From Epiperipatus broadwayi (taxonomy: Eukaryota > Onychophora > Udeonychophora > Euonychophora > Peripatidae): a DNA stretch of 64,000 nucleotides. This document shows positions 9,087 to 20,359 of this stretch, in pieces. A program made the translations under genes and the position numbers. The notes beneath the pieces are model-generated. The model did no database searches. It worked only from the letters and a program-made list of their open reading frames with translations, and was not told the origin of the DNA. Every line of letters begins with the position of its first letter. The stretch's first letter is position 1. The stretch is from positions 1,071,501-1,135,500 of the forward strand of contig JAQFVV010012546.1 in the NCBI GenBank assembly GCA_028023455.1, in the 5' to 3' direction.

Positions 9087-11308
9087 AATAACAGCATATT
9101 TATAGTCATAATAACATTATCCTTAAGAGGAATAAATATTTAGATTGTTTTTTTACATAATTATTAACATCCAACTTTTAAAAATTTAATTTTATCATAA
9201 TTTTTTATTTATTATTTTGGGAAATAACTTTATACTTTTTCTATTTAATATTTTATGCGTTGAAATTATACTTTCATTCTTTTTAGTCATTTTTGATTTT
9301 ATTTAATTCATAATTTGTTATATACAATATTTCTATTTTTATTACCTGTGTCTTCATCTTTAATATCTTGGTGATCACAGTAGTCTTATAGTGTTTTATT
9401 GTCTTTTGGAATTCTGTGACATAGTAATGAATTGTTATATAGATTTATGTTTGGATCATAGTTCCACTGACCAGTTTTAATTTAAGTTGTAGTCCTTGTA
9501 GAAAAATAATTGGTAATTATGGAGAAGCAGTTCTCCTAAGTTACTACAATTTTCTAACGTTTTTATTAGAAGAATCAAAAAATTATAATCATAAATACCT
9601 CCACATAAAATATCTTTGTAGAATTTGGTACCTAACTTATGTAATTTTAAAGTACTAAAACTCTTCATATATTTCCACATTATTTCATAAGTTTAATTAG
9701 CATCAACAACAGTGACAACTAGTCAATCTATATGTATACCTTTGCAGTAAGTGGCATCTTCATCAAAGATACCATTAAAATATGTATTGATATTTTTTAT
9801 GTTCTCAAATAAAGTGTATATAGTGTTGTTTCTAGTATGTTTACTGTAACAGACATTTGTTTATTATCTTAGTATAATCAATTATTAAGTGTCTAATGTT
9901 ATTGAGACATATGTATGTACTGTAAAGATTTAACTGTTCACATGTGGTTGGGTGATAGCACTTGACAAAAGCTGTTTTGAATTTTTTTATGACTATTGAG
10001 ATTGGCAAGAGAAATCTATTAACCTTTAGAGCACTGATTATTTTATTGGCCAAATGAGGTAAAAGTCGAAACTTTTAATTGGTCAATTGACAAAGTCAAG
10101 CAGCAATTCACAAACTCAAACATCAAAATATATTCATCTCTTAATATTATATTCACTTTAGTTTTGTTTCTAAAAAGTATATTAATAATTTGTCAGGTTA
10201 TGAAAATGAATGAAAGTTTTTTCAAAAATAAATTGCTATTATATAATTATATAAATTTTCACTAGCAGAAAATGTAAAATGAAATCTTACTCACCAATCA
10301 AAATGTTTTGCTAACAACATGATTTTCTTTGCCAATTTTAGTTGCAGAAAAAGCAAATAATTTTTGTTAAAAGTCTTAACTATTTTTCCAAAATAATTTT
10401 ATTTTTAGCATATTTTATCAAAATAATTTATAATTTGTCAAAAAATACTGTTAAAATGGTCTAAAACATTTATCATTTTCAAAATGAAACAAAAACCGAT
10501 TGTAACTCTTTACTTTTTGGCAGCCATTTTCTTTGTTGTCAAAATTTAATAGCCAATAAGATTTAAGAAGGGGCATTATTTTTTTCTTTGTTAGATGTAT
10601 AAGGCCATTTTTATTGATTTTTTACTTGTAAAATAATTCAAGAGAGGGCAGCATCTTACAGAACTTTTTTTAATCTTTAAAAAGAGCCCAAATCATAATT
10701 GTAGTACAAAAAGTGACCGATTTAGAATGATGTCAAGCCACTTCATTTTTAAATGAATTGGGCACACGAAGTGTTAATATTTATTTATATTTCAATATCC
10801 AATAAGAAATTTTTTAACAAATTAAATAATTGTAATATGCTTCCCAAATAAAAGATTAAACTGTATTTCATAATTTAGCTAATAATTCGCTGAGTACTTT
10901 TGATCTGGAAAGTCATAATCATAGTGTTCAAACTTATCAGCTGAAATTTTTATTTATTTGTTTTATTTTACTTTATAAGTTATTATTTCTCAATCAGTCT
11001 TCATAGTTTTAATACTTTCATTTATTCATTTTCTCTAATAGCAGCAAAATAAAATCATATCAATTTTTTATTTTCCTCTTTATATTATTTCTACTTTTTT
11101 TTCATTTTAATAAAATGGAATCATTTTAATTTTGATACTATTTTGGAAAAATAATTTTTTATTATTAAAAGTATCAACATTTTTGATACTTCTTAGATAA
11201 TTGTAATGACTTGGATTTTAATTATTCAAGAGCTTGTTAAATTTTATGATGTAGTTGGAACATAGGAGTGCTAAAATAAATCATATTCACATATTGACAA
11301 AGAATGGC
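9087..11308. other. Unassigned A+T-rich stretch
   Basis: No gene recognised. Short open frames on the minus strand near 9.5 and 9.9 kb have low-complexity composition and no motif. Confidence 0.5.
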
Positions 11309-11325
11309 AAACTATAATCATTAGT

Positions 11326-11423
11326 GTCAAGTGTTGGTGGTGAGAAGTCAGCACAGCCTTCTTACAAGCAGTTATCCCGGGTTTGTGGGTTCGCTTCCTG
11401 TCCGATGCTTTGACACATGAAAA
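11326..11423 (+). mobile_element. tRNA-derived SINE, copy S3
   Basis: tRNA-like head GTCAAGTGTTGGTGGTGAGA, a B-box-like GGTTCGCTTCC, tail GACACATG followed by A's. Flanked by a perfect 18-bp target duplication, AAACTATAATCATTAGTG, at 11,309-11,326 and 11,424-11,441. Confidence 0.92.
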
Positions 11424-11441
11424 AAACTATAATCATTAGTG

Positions 11442-13380
11442 GTTGAGTGTTAGCTTAGAACATAACCTTCATTTTATTTTAATTTGAAATTGCTGATTGT
11501 TATTGATATTGGGATTGTCTAAATGTTCACTGGCTTTCAATGATATATATATAAAATGATAAAATAGTTTGATATAGTAAAGTGAAAGACCAATGCATCT
11601 CTGATGCTATATCTCTTATAGTACAAATAGTGACAAAGATATCATTACTTATCAAGTATCGTGTGGTCAGTGTTAGAATGTTTTTTCATTTTGTTTTAGT
11701 CTTTAGCCAAAAATTGTTAAATATCTATTTACCAATTAACATTAGATCATTAATTGTGTTGGCTATGAAATCATTCTTTATCCAAATTTGCTTAGGACAT
11801 TTAAATATTTTCATGTTTTACCTGACTTAATGATATATACATACAAATTTAAAACACAAACATACAAATACTTTATTCATTAAGTGAGATTAAAATGTAT
11901 ATTTGGGCGAAGGATAATCTGTAGTTAAAAAAATGATTAGTAAAAATCAGTAAGGTATTTACATAAAGTTGTTTATGTTAAAGTTATGGGTGTCTAAATT
12001 TTGAAACTATAATCAAACTAAATGAATTTGTTATCTGCATAATATTAAACAAATGATAAAGATATAGGTAAGCATCTGTGTTACAGATAAATAGTGTATC
12101 AGCATAAAAGGTGTAGTTTGGAGATCATTTATCTTTTTCACATTTCTTTAGTCATATGTTTTAGAAATGCGTGCTGGAATAGAAGTTTGAAATATATCTG
12201 AAAACATATAGATACTAAGTTAAAACTTAAATATATGTTCAAAAATGTGTATAGGAAGTTGTCTTACTCGGAAAAAGTTGAAGCGGATGTTACACAATGC
12301 ATCCACAGTAAAAAAAGATTCATTTTGTCGGGCTGATAAATGGTTGCATAAGATTAAATAAAAGACACATTGATAAAAACAAAAATCTCAAAATATACAT
12401 GTTTTTGAAAATGTATACACACGCGCATATATATATTATCTCCATATAATGACTATATTTCAAAATAATCAAAAATTTGGAAAAAGATATCAAAATTAAA
12501 ATGATTTACGACGCTTAAAATATCTGACAGATGTAAGATAAGCAAGATTGTAAAATACTGTGGATATTTCGTTTTTATTGAATACATGTAAGATTATGTA
12601 ATTTTCAATTGCGCATATTTTCTTCTAATTTTTTTAATTTATTGTTTTAATTTAATGAAGCATCGATTGCGAAAAGATAAATTTTATGTTTTTATTATCT
12701 ATTTTTAAACTTTTATATGCACCAATGAATTTTATTTTATGTTGTCAGTGTGAATCCATTATCATTATTTTTTAAATCTATTTAGAGCTCAAGAAAAAGC
12801 AGGTGTTTCTCAAAGGTGAATTTATGCTCTGTAGTTTTATTCTTTGTAGTTTTCTTTTGAATCTTAAAATATATAAAGTTTTAAATCAAAAAGAAAAAAA
12901 AAAAAGGTAAAGCAGTAATGCAATAGTGCGATAAGTATTGGAAGAGAGAAATCTAGATGGATTAGACTTCAATAGCTCAACTCACTTGAGAGTATTTCGG
13001 GAGTTTTAAAGACTCTTATTTGTTATCTGGATGGCGGTTTGAAAAAACAGCATTAAATTAAAATCAAATTGGGTCATGAGACATGTTCAAAAGCAACATT
13101 TTTATTACTTTATAAGTTACACTTAAAGTTTATAAACGATAGGATATATAAATATTTTATTGTTAATATATATGCACACATACGTATAATATAAATCTTT
13201 TTTTTAAACGTTAATAATTATAAACAACCACTCATAAATTAGTATGGCTCTTCTAAGTCAAAAAAAATAGAGACAGAAAAAAACTATTCTAGAAATAAGT
13301 TTTACAATGACTATACAAAAGAATCTGTGACCACACATGCGTGCACGTATAGAATATGCTAATCAAATTTTCTGTTTTTG
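11442..13380. other. Unassigned A+T-rich stretch
   Basis: A short block at about 11,486-11,522 (AAATTGCTGATTGTTATTGA) recurs at about 20,320-20,356, beside the larger PLE fragment, so this may be a small PLE-associated remnant. Nothing else is recognised. Confidence 0.45.
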
Positions 13381-13491
13381 TTTTTTTTCCATATGTCATA
13401 GCATCGGCCGAGACGCGAACTCACAACCGTCTGCAACCAACTGTTTGCTTGCAAGGCGGCTGCGATGACCTCTCGGCTAATAACGCTTGAC
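13381..13491 (-). mobile_element. tRNA-derived SINE, copy S4
   Basis: Longer subfamily, containing the reverse complement of the duplicated AAGCAAGC-GTTGGTTGC part. Target duplication of about 13 bp around CAATTTTCTGTTTT (left copy AAATTTTCTGTTTT). The reverse-oriented A-box region CCTCTCGGCTAA is well kept. Confidence 0.85.
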
Positions 13492-13494
13492 AAT

Positions 13495-14130
13495 TTTCTG
13501 TTTTACTTGATATTATACGATGTTGTCTTATAATTTCTTCAGCAAACAACTTTTCCTTCTGGAATACTTCAACTCCGATTCTAATTAAAGCTCTCCAATT
13601 TTATTCAATTCTCCTAAAATGTCTTTGAGATAAACCTTATAACATAAATAGGGTCTATCTCTTCCTTGTAAGCCATGCTCAAGTTCTCCATCTTAAAAAA
13701 ACATTGGGTTGTTTATTCATTTTATATGTCCAATCCAAAGAAGGTATGATTTTCCACTAATTGATTCTTTCTATAGCATCACATCCAGAAAATTGAAAAA
13801 GATTGTATGATTTTTCCATTGTATTTAAAAATTTTATGAGGCATGACTTTATTTATATTGTATCAATAATGTATCAAGTTTCATTCCCATACATTAAATT
13901 AGATAAACAGCTCTATAAACAACTAACTTTATACAATAGTTATATTTTTGTGATGAAATTATATTTCAATTTGTTAAAAGCAGCAACACATTGTAGCCTG
14001 TGTTACACCTTAATATCTAAGTCCATCTTTCCATTTATAAAACTACCAAAGTATTTAACTCGTTTATTTTCTCAAGTTGATGATAATCCAAGATATAAGT
14101 TGCTGAATATTTTTTTTTATCACTAGCTGA
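13495..14130 (-). pseudogene. LINE reverse transcriptase C-terminal remnant
   Basis: Minus-strand translation in broken frames contains GELEHGLQGRDRPYLCYKVY (about 13,630-13,690) followed by a KDILGELN stretch. This matches the G-x-(R/Q)-x-x-G-R-P-x-x-R-Y-K-D layout found after the reverse transcriptase domain in many animal non-LTR retrotransposons. Upstream the expected 'histidine-leucine-arginine' and tyrosine-rich part is only faint. Several frameshifts and stops show an old dead copy. A 107-codon plus-strand frame over 13,803-14,126 is the antisense of this region. Confidence 0.6.
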
Positions 14131-15155
14131 CAAAAATCTTGAATTATTGAACATTAATTATTAAACCAAAATTTTTGTATAGTGCGCTCAAAACATTAAC
14201 CATTTAATTGTTGTTTTTTTTTAAATTCATTTACCAATAATTAACTAGAAAGTTATCTGAATTCACAATAGGCTGATTATCTAAAATAAATTTCTAAGTC
14301 TGTTTTAAATTAACTAGATCTCCATTTATAGACATGATAAGTAAATATGTCAATCATTACCTCATACAAATCTTAAAATATATCTTTTATAAAGATTCAG
14401 AAAAAGTGAAACTGGCATAAAGCTGAAAATCATTTAATAGTAAATATAAATTAGATTTTTTAATATAATTTATTTCTTTATTTAATTTAAAGCATTTTCA
14501 ACTATTAGTAAGTATTATAAAGAAATCTGCAGAGATTTCAATCAGGAGATCAATTTTCAAACCTATCACAATAGCAGAGTGATTGACTTGAAAATTAATG
14601 GTTCCTAAATCTCTACCAATTGTAGTAACAAGATGTCACATGTTTTCTCAAGAAATTGCTATTGGATTGTTATGAATAATGTTTGAGTGTGATTTATTTA
14701 TTTACGTATTCTGAATGGCTTAGCTTATTTGTAGAATAATGGGTTCCAGATCGAGTGCTTCTTAGATCAGTGCTGAAACTGTCACTTCTAGTATTAAAAT
14801 GTCACATGACTTCCTGGGTGATTAATCATTCAATTACTTTATAATTATAATTAAAATTGCAATTGAGCAATTGTAGCAATTATTGTGTTAGTATGTTTAA
14901 ATTGATTATTTAAAGGGGGGGGAGGGTATCACTTATTTATTATTTATAAATTTTACAAACAAATTGCAACAATTGTTTATTCTGGAATTATTTACAAAAT
15001 CATTGCATAGATTTGTAAAATAAACTTTATTTTTTATCAAAATGAAATCTGATTTAAAATTTCAAATAATAAAAAATAATTATCACTGAGAGATTCATTT
15101 ATTATTCTAGCATCAGAAATGACAGAATTTAGTTTCAAAAAAATTACTTTACAAT
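14131..15155. other. Unassigned A+T-rich stretch
   Basis: Contains a G-run near 14,914-14,925. No gene or named repeat recognised. Confidence 0.5.
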
Positions 15156-15167
15156 ACTTTAACTACA

Positions 15168-15790
15168 TCACATGATCACCATCACATACTAGCACATAAT
15201 TGTTGTAAACAAAGGCAAAACTCTCCATACAATAGTGCCACTCTGTGCCAACCAGAGTAATTAATGGATGCCAGAAGGCTTGTGCATAAATTTATTACTC
15301 TGGTTGGCACAGGGTGGCACTACTGTATGGAGAGTTTTGCCTTTGTTTACAACAATTATGGGATAGTATGAGATGGTGATCATGTGATGTTTAGTGGTTT
15401 AACACCAATCCTGCCTAATAGGATAGTGGTGGTTATGGTTGTTTAAGAGCCAAAGACACCAAAATGTATGGGTGCTGAATTGAGTTCAGACCCATGTGAC
15501 TATATAAGCTATTGAGCTTAGATTGAAAATATTTTTGTGTTTTCAATTTCATTCTCATAGTTTTGTAGTAAAGTAGAGATACAAGGAGGGTGCTGGAGGG
15601 TTGCATTAGATCCTAAGATCTAGGTGCAGTGCTCTCAGATCCAAGGCTCCTCACTGATGATGGCCATAAGCCAGAAACTAGTCTGGGGATATTGGATGAG
15701 GAGGCACTAGATAGGGATCTTATGCACAAGCCTTCTGGCATCTGGTTGGCACAGGGTGGCACTACTGTATGAAGAGTTTTGCCTTTGTTT
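15168..15790 (+). repeat. HHR family B element B2 (inverted partial plus full unit)
   Basis: Best preserved B element. It starts with an inverted partial unit (to about 15,275), turns around, and continues with a full sense unit. The conserved end with GAGAGTTTTGCCTTTG occurs at 15,330 and again at 15,773, giving a unit of about 443 bases. A 12-bp target duplication, ACTTTAACTACA, flanks it at 15,156-15,167 and 15,791-15,802, which shows insertion of the rearranged dimer as one event. A TATA-like CTATATAAG lies at about 15,498. No coding frame. Confidence 0.88.
15639..15697 (+). ncRNA. Hammerhead ribozyme B, intact core
   Basis: Distal stem I AUCCAA 15,639-15,644 pairs with UUGGAU 15,692-15,697; proximal stem I UCCUCA 15,648-15,653 pairs with UGGGGA 15,684-15,689 (one G-U). 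CUGAUGA is 15,654-15,660. Stem II UGGC 15,661-15,664 pairs with GCCA 15,670-15,673, loop CAUAA. GAAA is 15,674-15,677. Stem III is two pairs (A-U, C-G) closed by a 2-base loop. C17 is 15,683 and cleavage is predicted after it. All invariant positions are present. The other B copies in the window have lost one or more of them. Confidence 0.86.
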
Positions 15791-15802
15791 ACTTTAACTA
15801 CA

Positions 15803-16740
15803 ATAAAATATAAATTTTAATAGCTAATTTATAATATATAAACTATATTGATAAATGCCTTCTTTCTTTAAGTTAATATATTATCAATAAATATTTCAAC
15901 AATGTTAAGTCAATATTATGATTAAGTAGAAAAATGGAGATCCAATGATTATCCTTGCTTAAGTATTTGAATAGACCAAAAATTCTAACATTGACAAAAA
16001 ATAGAACAAAATTATAATTAAATCCAAAAGTTTAAATATGTTTTGTTTTTTTCAAATTTACTAAGATATACTGTTTGTAGTTAGTACATAGATGAAATCA
16101 GGGAATATTAATTCATATTTCACTTAACCTTAGTGTTTTCTTGATAATAAATTGTTATATTACTAATTGATAATGTATAAGCTTGAGAATTAAAGTGATT
16201 TAATTTTCAGTTAATAATCAGTTAACTAATAACTGCCCTAAGACTATTATACTAGTAAATTAGATATTGAGTTAATCTAAACATTTTCCTGAGAATTATA
16301 GTATAAAAAAATCTAACAAAATTGCTATATTAATTTCTGAACTATAAGTTGATATTCAGATAACTTCCCAACTTATTCTACATATTGGAAGAGTATATTA
16401 TTAGTATTTTTTTTAATTATGTAGAAAATATTGATCAATTATCTTTACAAACAATGAAGCATTTTTTTTTTTTGTTTATCGATTTACATAAAAATCATGT
16501 GTTACAAAGAATATGCTAAAATAATATCAGTACTGAAATTGCTGAGATTTTGCATCCAATATGCCAATATTATTATGAGCATTCAAATATCATATAACAG
16601 CAATTATATGAGTCTAACTATGTAGGCTAATGAAAGTTATTTGACTAATAACTAAAAAGCATAGAATTTTTTTTCTTTTTATATAAAAAAATTACACTGT
16701 TACATCATGAAATCTATTATAATCAAAATTACAATAAATG
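15803..16740. other. Unassigned A+T-rich stretch
   Basis: No gene, RNA or repeat recognised between the two B elements. Confidence 0.5.
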
Positions 16741-16892
16741 AGTTATGCCACTAAACATCACATGATCACCATTTTCTATGCATACATAAGCTATAAAAGC
16801 AGTAATAATGTAGTGCCAACCAGAGCAAGCCATAGTAATCAATAGATGCAACAAGATTTGTGCATAAAACACCTGTCTAGTTCATATTCATT

Positions 16893-16949
16893 CAGTATCT
16901 CCAGATTAGTTTTTATTGTATGGCCTTCATCAGTGAGGAATCTTGGATT
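16893..16949 (-). ncRNA. Hammerhead ribozyme B, decayed inverted copy in B3
   Basis: CUGAUGA and the upstream strand of stem I are kept, but the stem II and GAAA region no longer pairs. Not expected to cleave. Confidence 0.55.
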
Positions 16950-17009
16950 TGAGAGCACTGCATGTAAAGAGTTGCAGTGTATCCTAAGATCTAGGTGTAG
17001 TTATGTTAA

Positions 17010-17068
17010 ATCCAAGGCTCCCAAATGATGAAAGCCACTAGCCAGAAACTTGTCTGGGGATATTGGAT
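17010..17068 (+). ncRNA. Hammerhead ribozyme B, decayed sense copy in B3
   Basis: GAAA and the cleavage-side strand (UGGGGA, UUGGAU) are kept. C3 of the core is A (AUGAUGA), which should abolish cleavage, and stem II has mismatches. Confidence 0.6.
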
Positions 17069-17529
17069 GATTAAGCATTAGATAGGGATTTTATGCACAA
17101 ACTTTTTTACAACTATTTATTACTATGGCTTCCACTGGGTGGCACTACTGTATTGGAGAGTATGTCACTATTTTTAAGCGCGTTATGCCTGTATTTAAAA
17201 AATAAATCCTCTAAAAAATATATTTGAATATTCTTACTTAGTTTTCTATTTTTTAAAAAAACTTCATATTTTTATTATAAAAAAATATATTTAATTGAAA
17301 GTTGGACTACAATTTGTTTCTAGTTAAAAAAAGGAAGTTTGATTGACAACTGTTTAATCTTCTCAGATGTAAGTTTATTAATGATAGTAATAATCATCAT
17401 ATAATCACTTGCTTAGTATATTATGTAACGACATTGAATTACTCAAGTGGCAGGCTGAACACAGCCCTACTGAGATATGTTTTACGTATTTCAACTGGAA
17501 ATCAATTCTGAAAACTTTAACCTTCAAAT

Positions 17530-17770
17530 ATGACATTCTACCATTGTGACACACCCATCCAGGTAAGGATTGCTATTTGATTACTCTGAGGAGTGCCAGA
17601 GTATGAAACCATGGTCAGAGATTTGGGAGGGGGGGTCCTGAAAAAGATATTTTAAATGCTTTCTCTAGCTAAGCATTTATCACAAAGCTTGTTGAGGAAT
17701 TGGAAAGCCTCACTGTTTATAACTTAAAAGCTTAAGAGTATAGGGTCATGTGATCTATGACTCTTATTTT
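17530..17770 (+). repeat. HHR family D unit D1
   Basis: Sense D unit. The ribozyme near 17,579-17,623 is followed by a G-run, the AAGCATTTATCACAAAGCTT stretch and the end ATGTGATCTATGACTCTTAT. It aligns with D2 and D3 over about 200 bases. Confidence 0.82.
17579..17623 (+). ncRNA. Hammerhead ribozyme D, copy in D1
   Basis: CUGAGGA 17,586-17,592; stem II GUGC with GUAU, loop CAGA; GAAA 17,605-17,608; stem III ACC with GGU around AU; C17 17,616. Proximal stem I has one A-A mismatch. Core complete; likely weaker than the copy at 24.19 kb. Confidence 0.72.
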
Positions 17771-18480
17771 GAATATTAAAATAACTTTAGAAAAGGAACA
17801 ACTATATTTTAAATAAAATGTTTAAAATATAGCGTAACTGTTTAATTCATGAATTATTGATAGAAAGTATATGTTTTTTTAAGCAATCATCATGCTGGGA
17901 CACAATGATCTTTGTATATGCACTCTCAAAATGTGTGGCTTGAAAAAAAATATTAAACAATTTTTTTTAGAGATTTTTAAAATTTATGAATGTTATAACT
18001 TGTTTTTATGACCCCTGTCATTTTCTTGTTTAATGTATTCAGTTATATTATTTGCAGTTTCATTATATTACAGTGAGGATTTAGAAAATTAAAATGTCAT
18101 TTATAATGTCACCAACGTATGACATCAATTCTAACAACTGTAAAGAAAACTGAGAAATGTTTCATTTAGATTATGTGATAAAACAAAAATAATTGATTCA
18201 ATTCGAAAGGAAAAAAACCTCTACACTGAGATTGGTCAAATATTTACTTAGATTAAATTGTCATTTCATGGAATACTAAAAAAGTGTTTGTGATAATATT
18301 ACCTTTGCTTCTGAAACTACTAAAATTGTATCCACAATATGCGAGTATTTAGTGAAAACTAAAATATAGGTGTTTTAGTGAAGACTGAAATATAGGTGAA
18401 AATAATAAACAGAAATGTATACAAGTAGTAAAAGTGATCTGGAAATCAATAATATTAAAAAATAACCCAACATATTGAGA
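17771..18480. other. Unassigned A+T-rich stretch
   Basis: No gene or named repeat recognised. Confidence 0.5.
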
Positions 18481-18504
18481 TTGAAAACAAAATGTATGGT
18501 TAAG

Positions 18505-18800
18505 AGAACAAACAGGCGTTACTGACCTCATTGAAAAAATTAAAAGACGCAAGTGGAGTTGGGTTGGACATATTGCTAGAAGGGATGATAATAGATGGAC
18601 AATTGAAATTTTAAACTGGATTCCAAAAGATTGTAAAAGACCCAGAAAGAGACCACATGTGAGATGGATGGATGAAATAAGAAAGTGTGCAGGGGTGATG
18701 TGGAGAAAATAATCTAAAGATAGGAAAAGATGGATTGAACTTGGAGAGACCTTCATCCTGCAGTGGATTGATAATGGTTGATGATGATGATGATTGTGAC
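18505..18800 (+). pseudogene. LINE 3' end remnant (RTE-like) with (TGA)n tail
   Basis: The plus strand reads QTGVTDLIEKIKRRKWSWVG, then HIARRDDNRW, a proline/arginine stretch, VRWMDEIRK and DRKRWIELGETFILQW, ending at TGATGATGATGATGA (about 18,778). This K-W-x-W-x-G-H-x-A-R and D-R-x-x-W-x-x-x-G-E-x-F layout is the C-terminus of common animal RTE-like non-LTR retrotransposons, whose 3' ends are short repeats of this kind. One in-frame stop after the MWRK residues shows decay. Everything upstream is missing (5' truncation). The 159-codon minus-strand frame over this region is antisense. Confidence 0.8.
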
Positions 18801-19505
18801 TATTATTGAGTGTAATAAATCCACCCATTTACTGATTAAATACAAAAAAAAAATATTTTTTATTAGTTTGTTTTGTGTGTGTGCGTGTATGTGAAAAAAC
18901 GTAAAATTAATAGAGTGAACACATTTATATACATATTCACCTAGATTTGAGTGTAATGCATTACATACATATATAAGTATGCTCTTCTCTATCTTAGTGG
19001 GTTTTTTTTCAACTTATCATTACACTGTCTTTTTCATAAGTACATTATTATTATTATTTTTTAGTAATTGATTTAAATTTTATCATAAATATATATGTTC
19101 ATATTAAAAACATTTATATTGTATAAACATAAATTACATCATGACGTTTTTGATTATACTTAAACTAATAAATATTTCAGCAATCTGTTAATCAAGACTA
19201 TACTAAAAATAGACAAACAAATGAAAATAATTTCCACCCTTAATTAAATTTTAAATAGGCCATAAATGCAATCTGATAACAATAAGTGAAAGTAATTCAG
19301 ATTAGAATTTTATCTAAAATTTCTACAAATTTATCAAAATAAAAAATTGTTTGTACAACTTTTCAAACAAACTATTTAATATTAGTTTATATATAATTAT
19401 TCTGTAGTATTATATATATTAATTCTAATATTCTCAAGGATAAATGAATTGATAGTATTATTTTGGAGAGCTTCTGCATAATAAAAATAATAGCCAAATA
19501 ACTGA
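18801..19505. other. Unassigned A+T-rich stretch
   Basis: GT-rich run at about 18,873-18,890. No gene recognised. Confidence 0.5.
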
Positions 19506-19507
19506 CA

Positions 19508-20335
19508 TACTTTTCTCAGAGCCTCTTCTTTCTCAAATCATAAGAATGTATGCGGTCACATTTAAAATCATTATTTTTTACCTTGATTATATTTTTCTCA
19601 TTCTCAAATTCTATTGGTTGAGAAGTTAAGTATTTTATCCCCAAATTGCTTTTTTCAAATATTATTAATTTTCTTTAATTCACACTTTTCATTTATGCTC
19701 TTAGACATTTTAAAAATCTCTATAGCATTCCTTAGCAGTCCTGGTCATATTGTTCAATTTTTGCCATAATATTTGTTTTATTAAAATTGATGTCATGGTT
19801 AGTTCATTTAATTTGTGAATATAAATGATTGATGAATGAGATTTTTCTCTAACTGCCAAAATGTGTTATTCCTTTCTTATGTTTATTCTATGATTGGTCT
19901 GTCCAATGTATGAATATAAACAAACTCCACATGGAATTCCATATACTTCATGCACTCCAGAGCAATTTTATTTTCAGGGCATGAAAATACTTTAATTTTC
20001 TTTTAATGTAGTATAAATTGTATGGATATTATTTTTCTTTAAAACATTACCAATTTTATCATTTACATACTTTATATATGGCAGAGCAGTGTTAATTTTT
20101 AAAGTATCAAAATCTTTTTTCTTATTATAGAAAAAGCCCTATTAATAATCCTGTGATCAAAACCATTACGAAGAAGCATTTTTTAGTGGCATAGATATCT
20201 TAGTTAAAGTGGCTGACACCAAAAAGTCTCTTAGTTCTATCCAACAATGTCTTTGCCACTGAAAATAATTATGGGATTCCACCATTATTGTTAAAAAGAG
20301 GTTGCCTTGACAACAGTTTGAAATTGTTGATTGTT
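19508..20335 (-). pseudogene. Penelope-like element fragment with GIY-YIG endonuclease
   Basis: Minus-strand translation gives, in order: LLRNGFDHRIINRAFSII; LKINTALPYIKYVNDKIGNV; LKKNNIHTIY; then GVHEVYGIPCGVCLYSYIGQ followed by TNHRINIR (19,868-19,960); then NHDINFNKTNIMAKIEQYDQ; and the lysine-rich tail shared with 4489-4680. The linker with LPYI and the N-x-x-T motif, then G-(V/I)-Y-x-I-P-C...Y-I-G-Q-T, is the Penelope arrangement between reverse transcriptase and the GIY-YIG nuclease. Stops and frameshifts show a dead copy. The reverse transcriptase core itself is not visible. This is the clearest sign that a PLE able to mobilise the ribozyme units once lived here. Confidence 0.82.
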
Positions 20336-20359
20336 ATTGATATTAGAATTGTCAGGAGA

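Larger units (their letters stand above)
16746..17168. repeat. HHR family B element B3 (head-to-head)
   Basis: Starts with the inverted conserved end (CTAAACATCACATGATCACC), includes an inverted partial unit with a decayed ribozyme (about 16,893-16,949) and then a sense unit with a second ribozyme, ending TGTATTGGAGAGT. It is more diverged than B2. GTTATGCC occurs on both sides (16,741 and 17,180) and may be the remains of a target duplication. Confidence 0.8.

Noticed and set aside
18349-18828. 159-codon minus-strand open frame
   Set aside because: It is antisense to the LINE C-terminus read on the plus strand, whose motif pattern is far more specific. Histidine-rich start comes from the (TGA)n tail.
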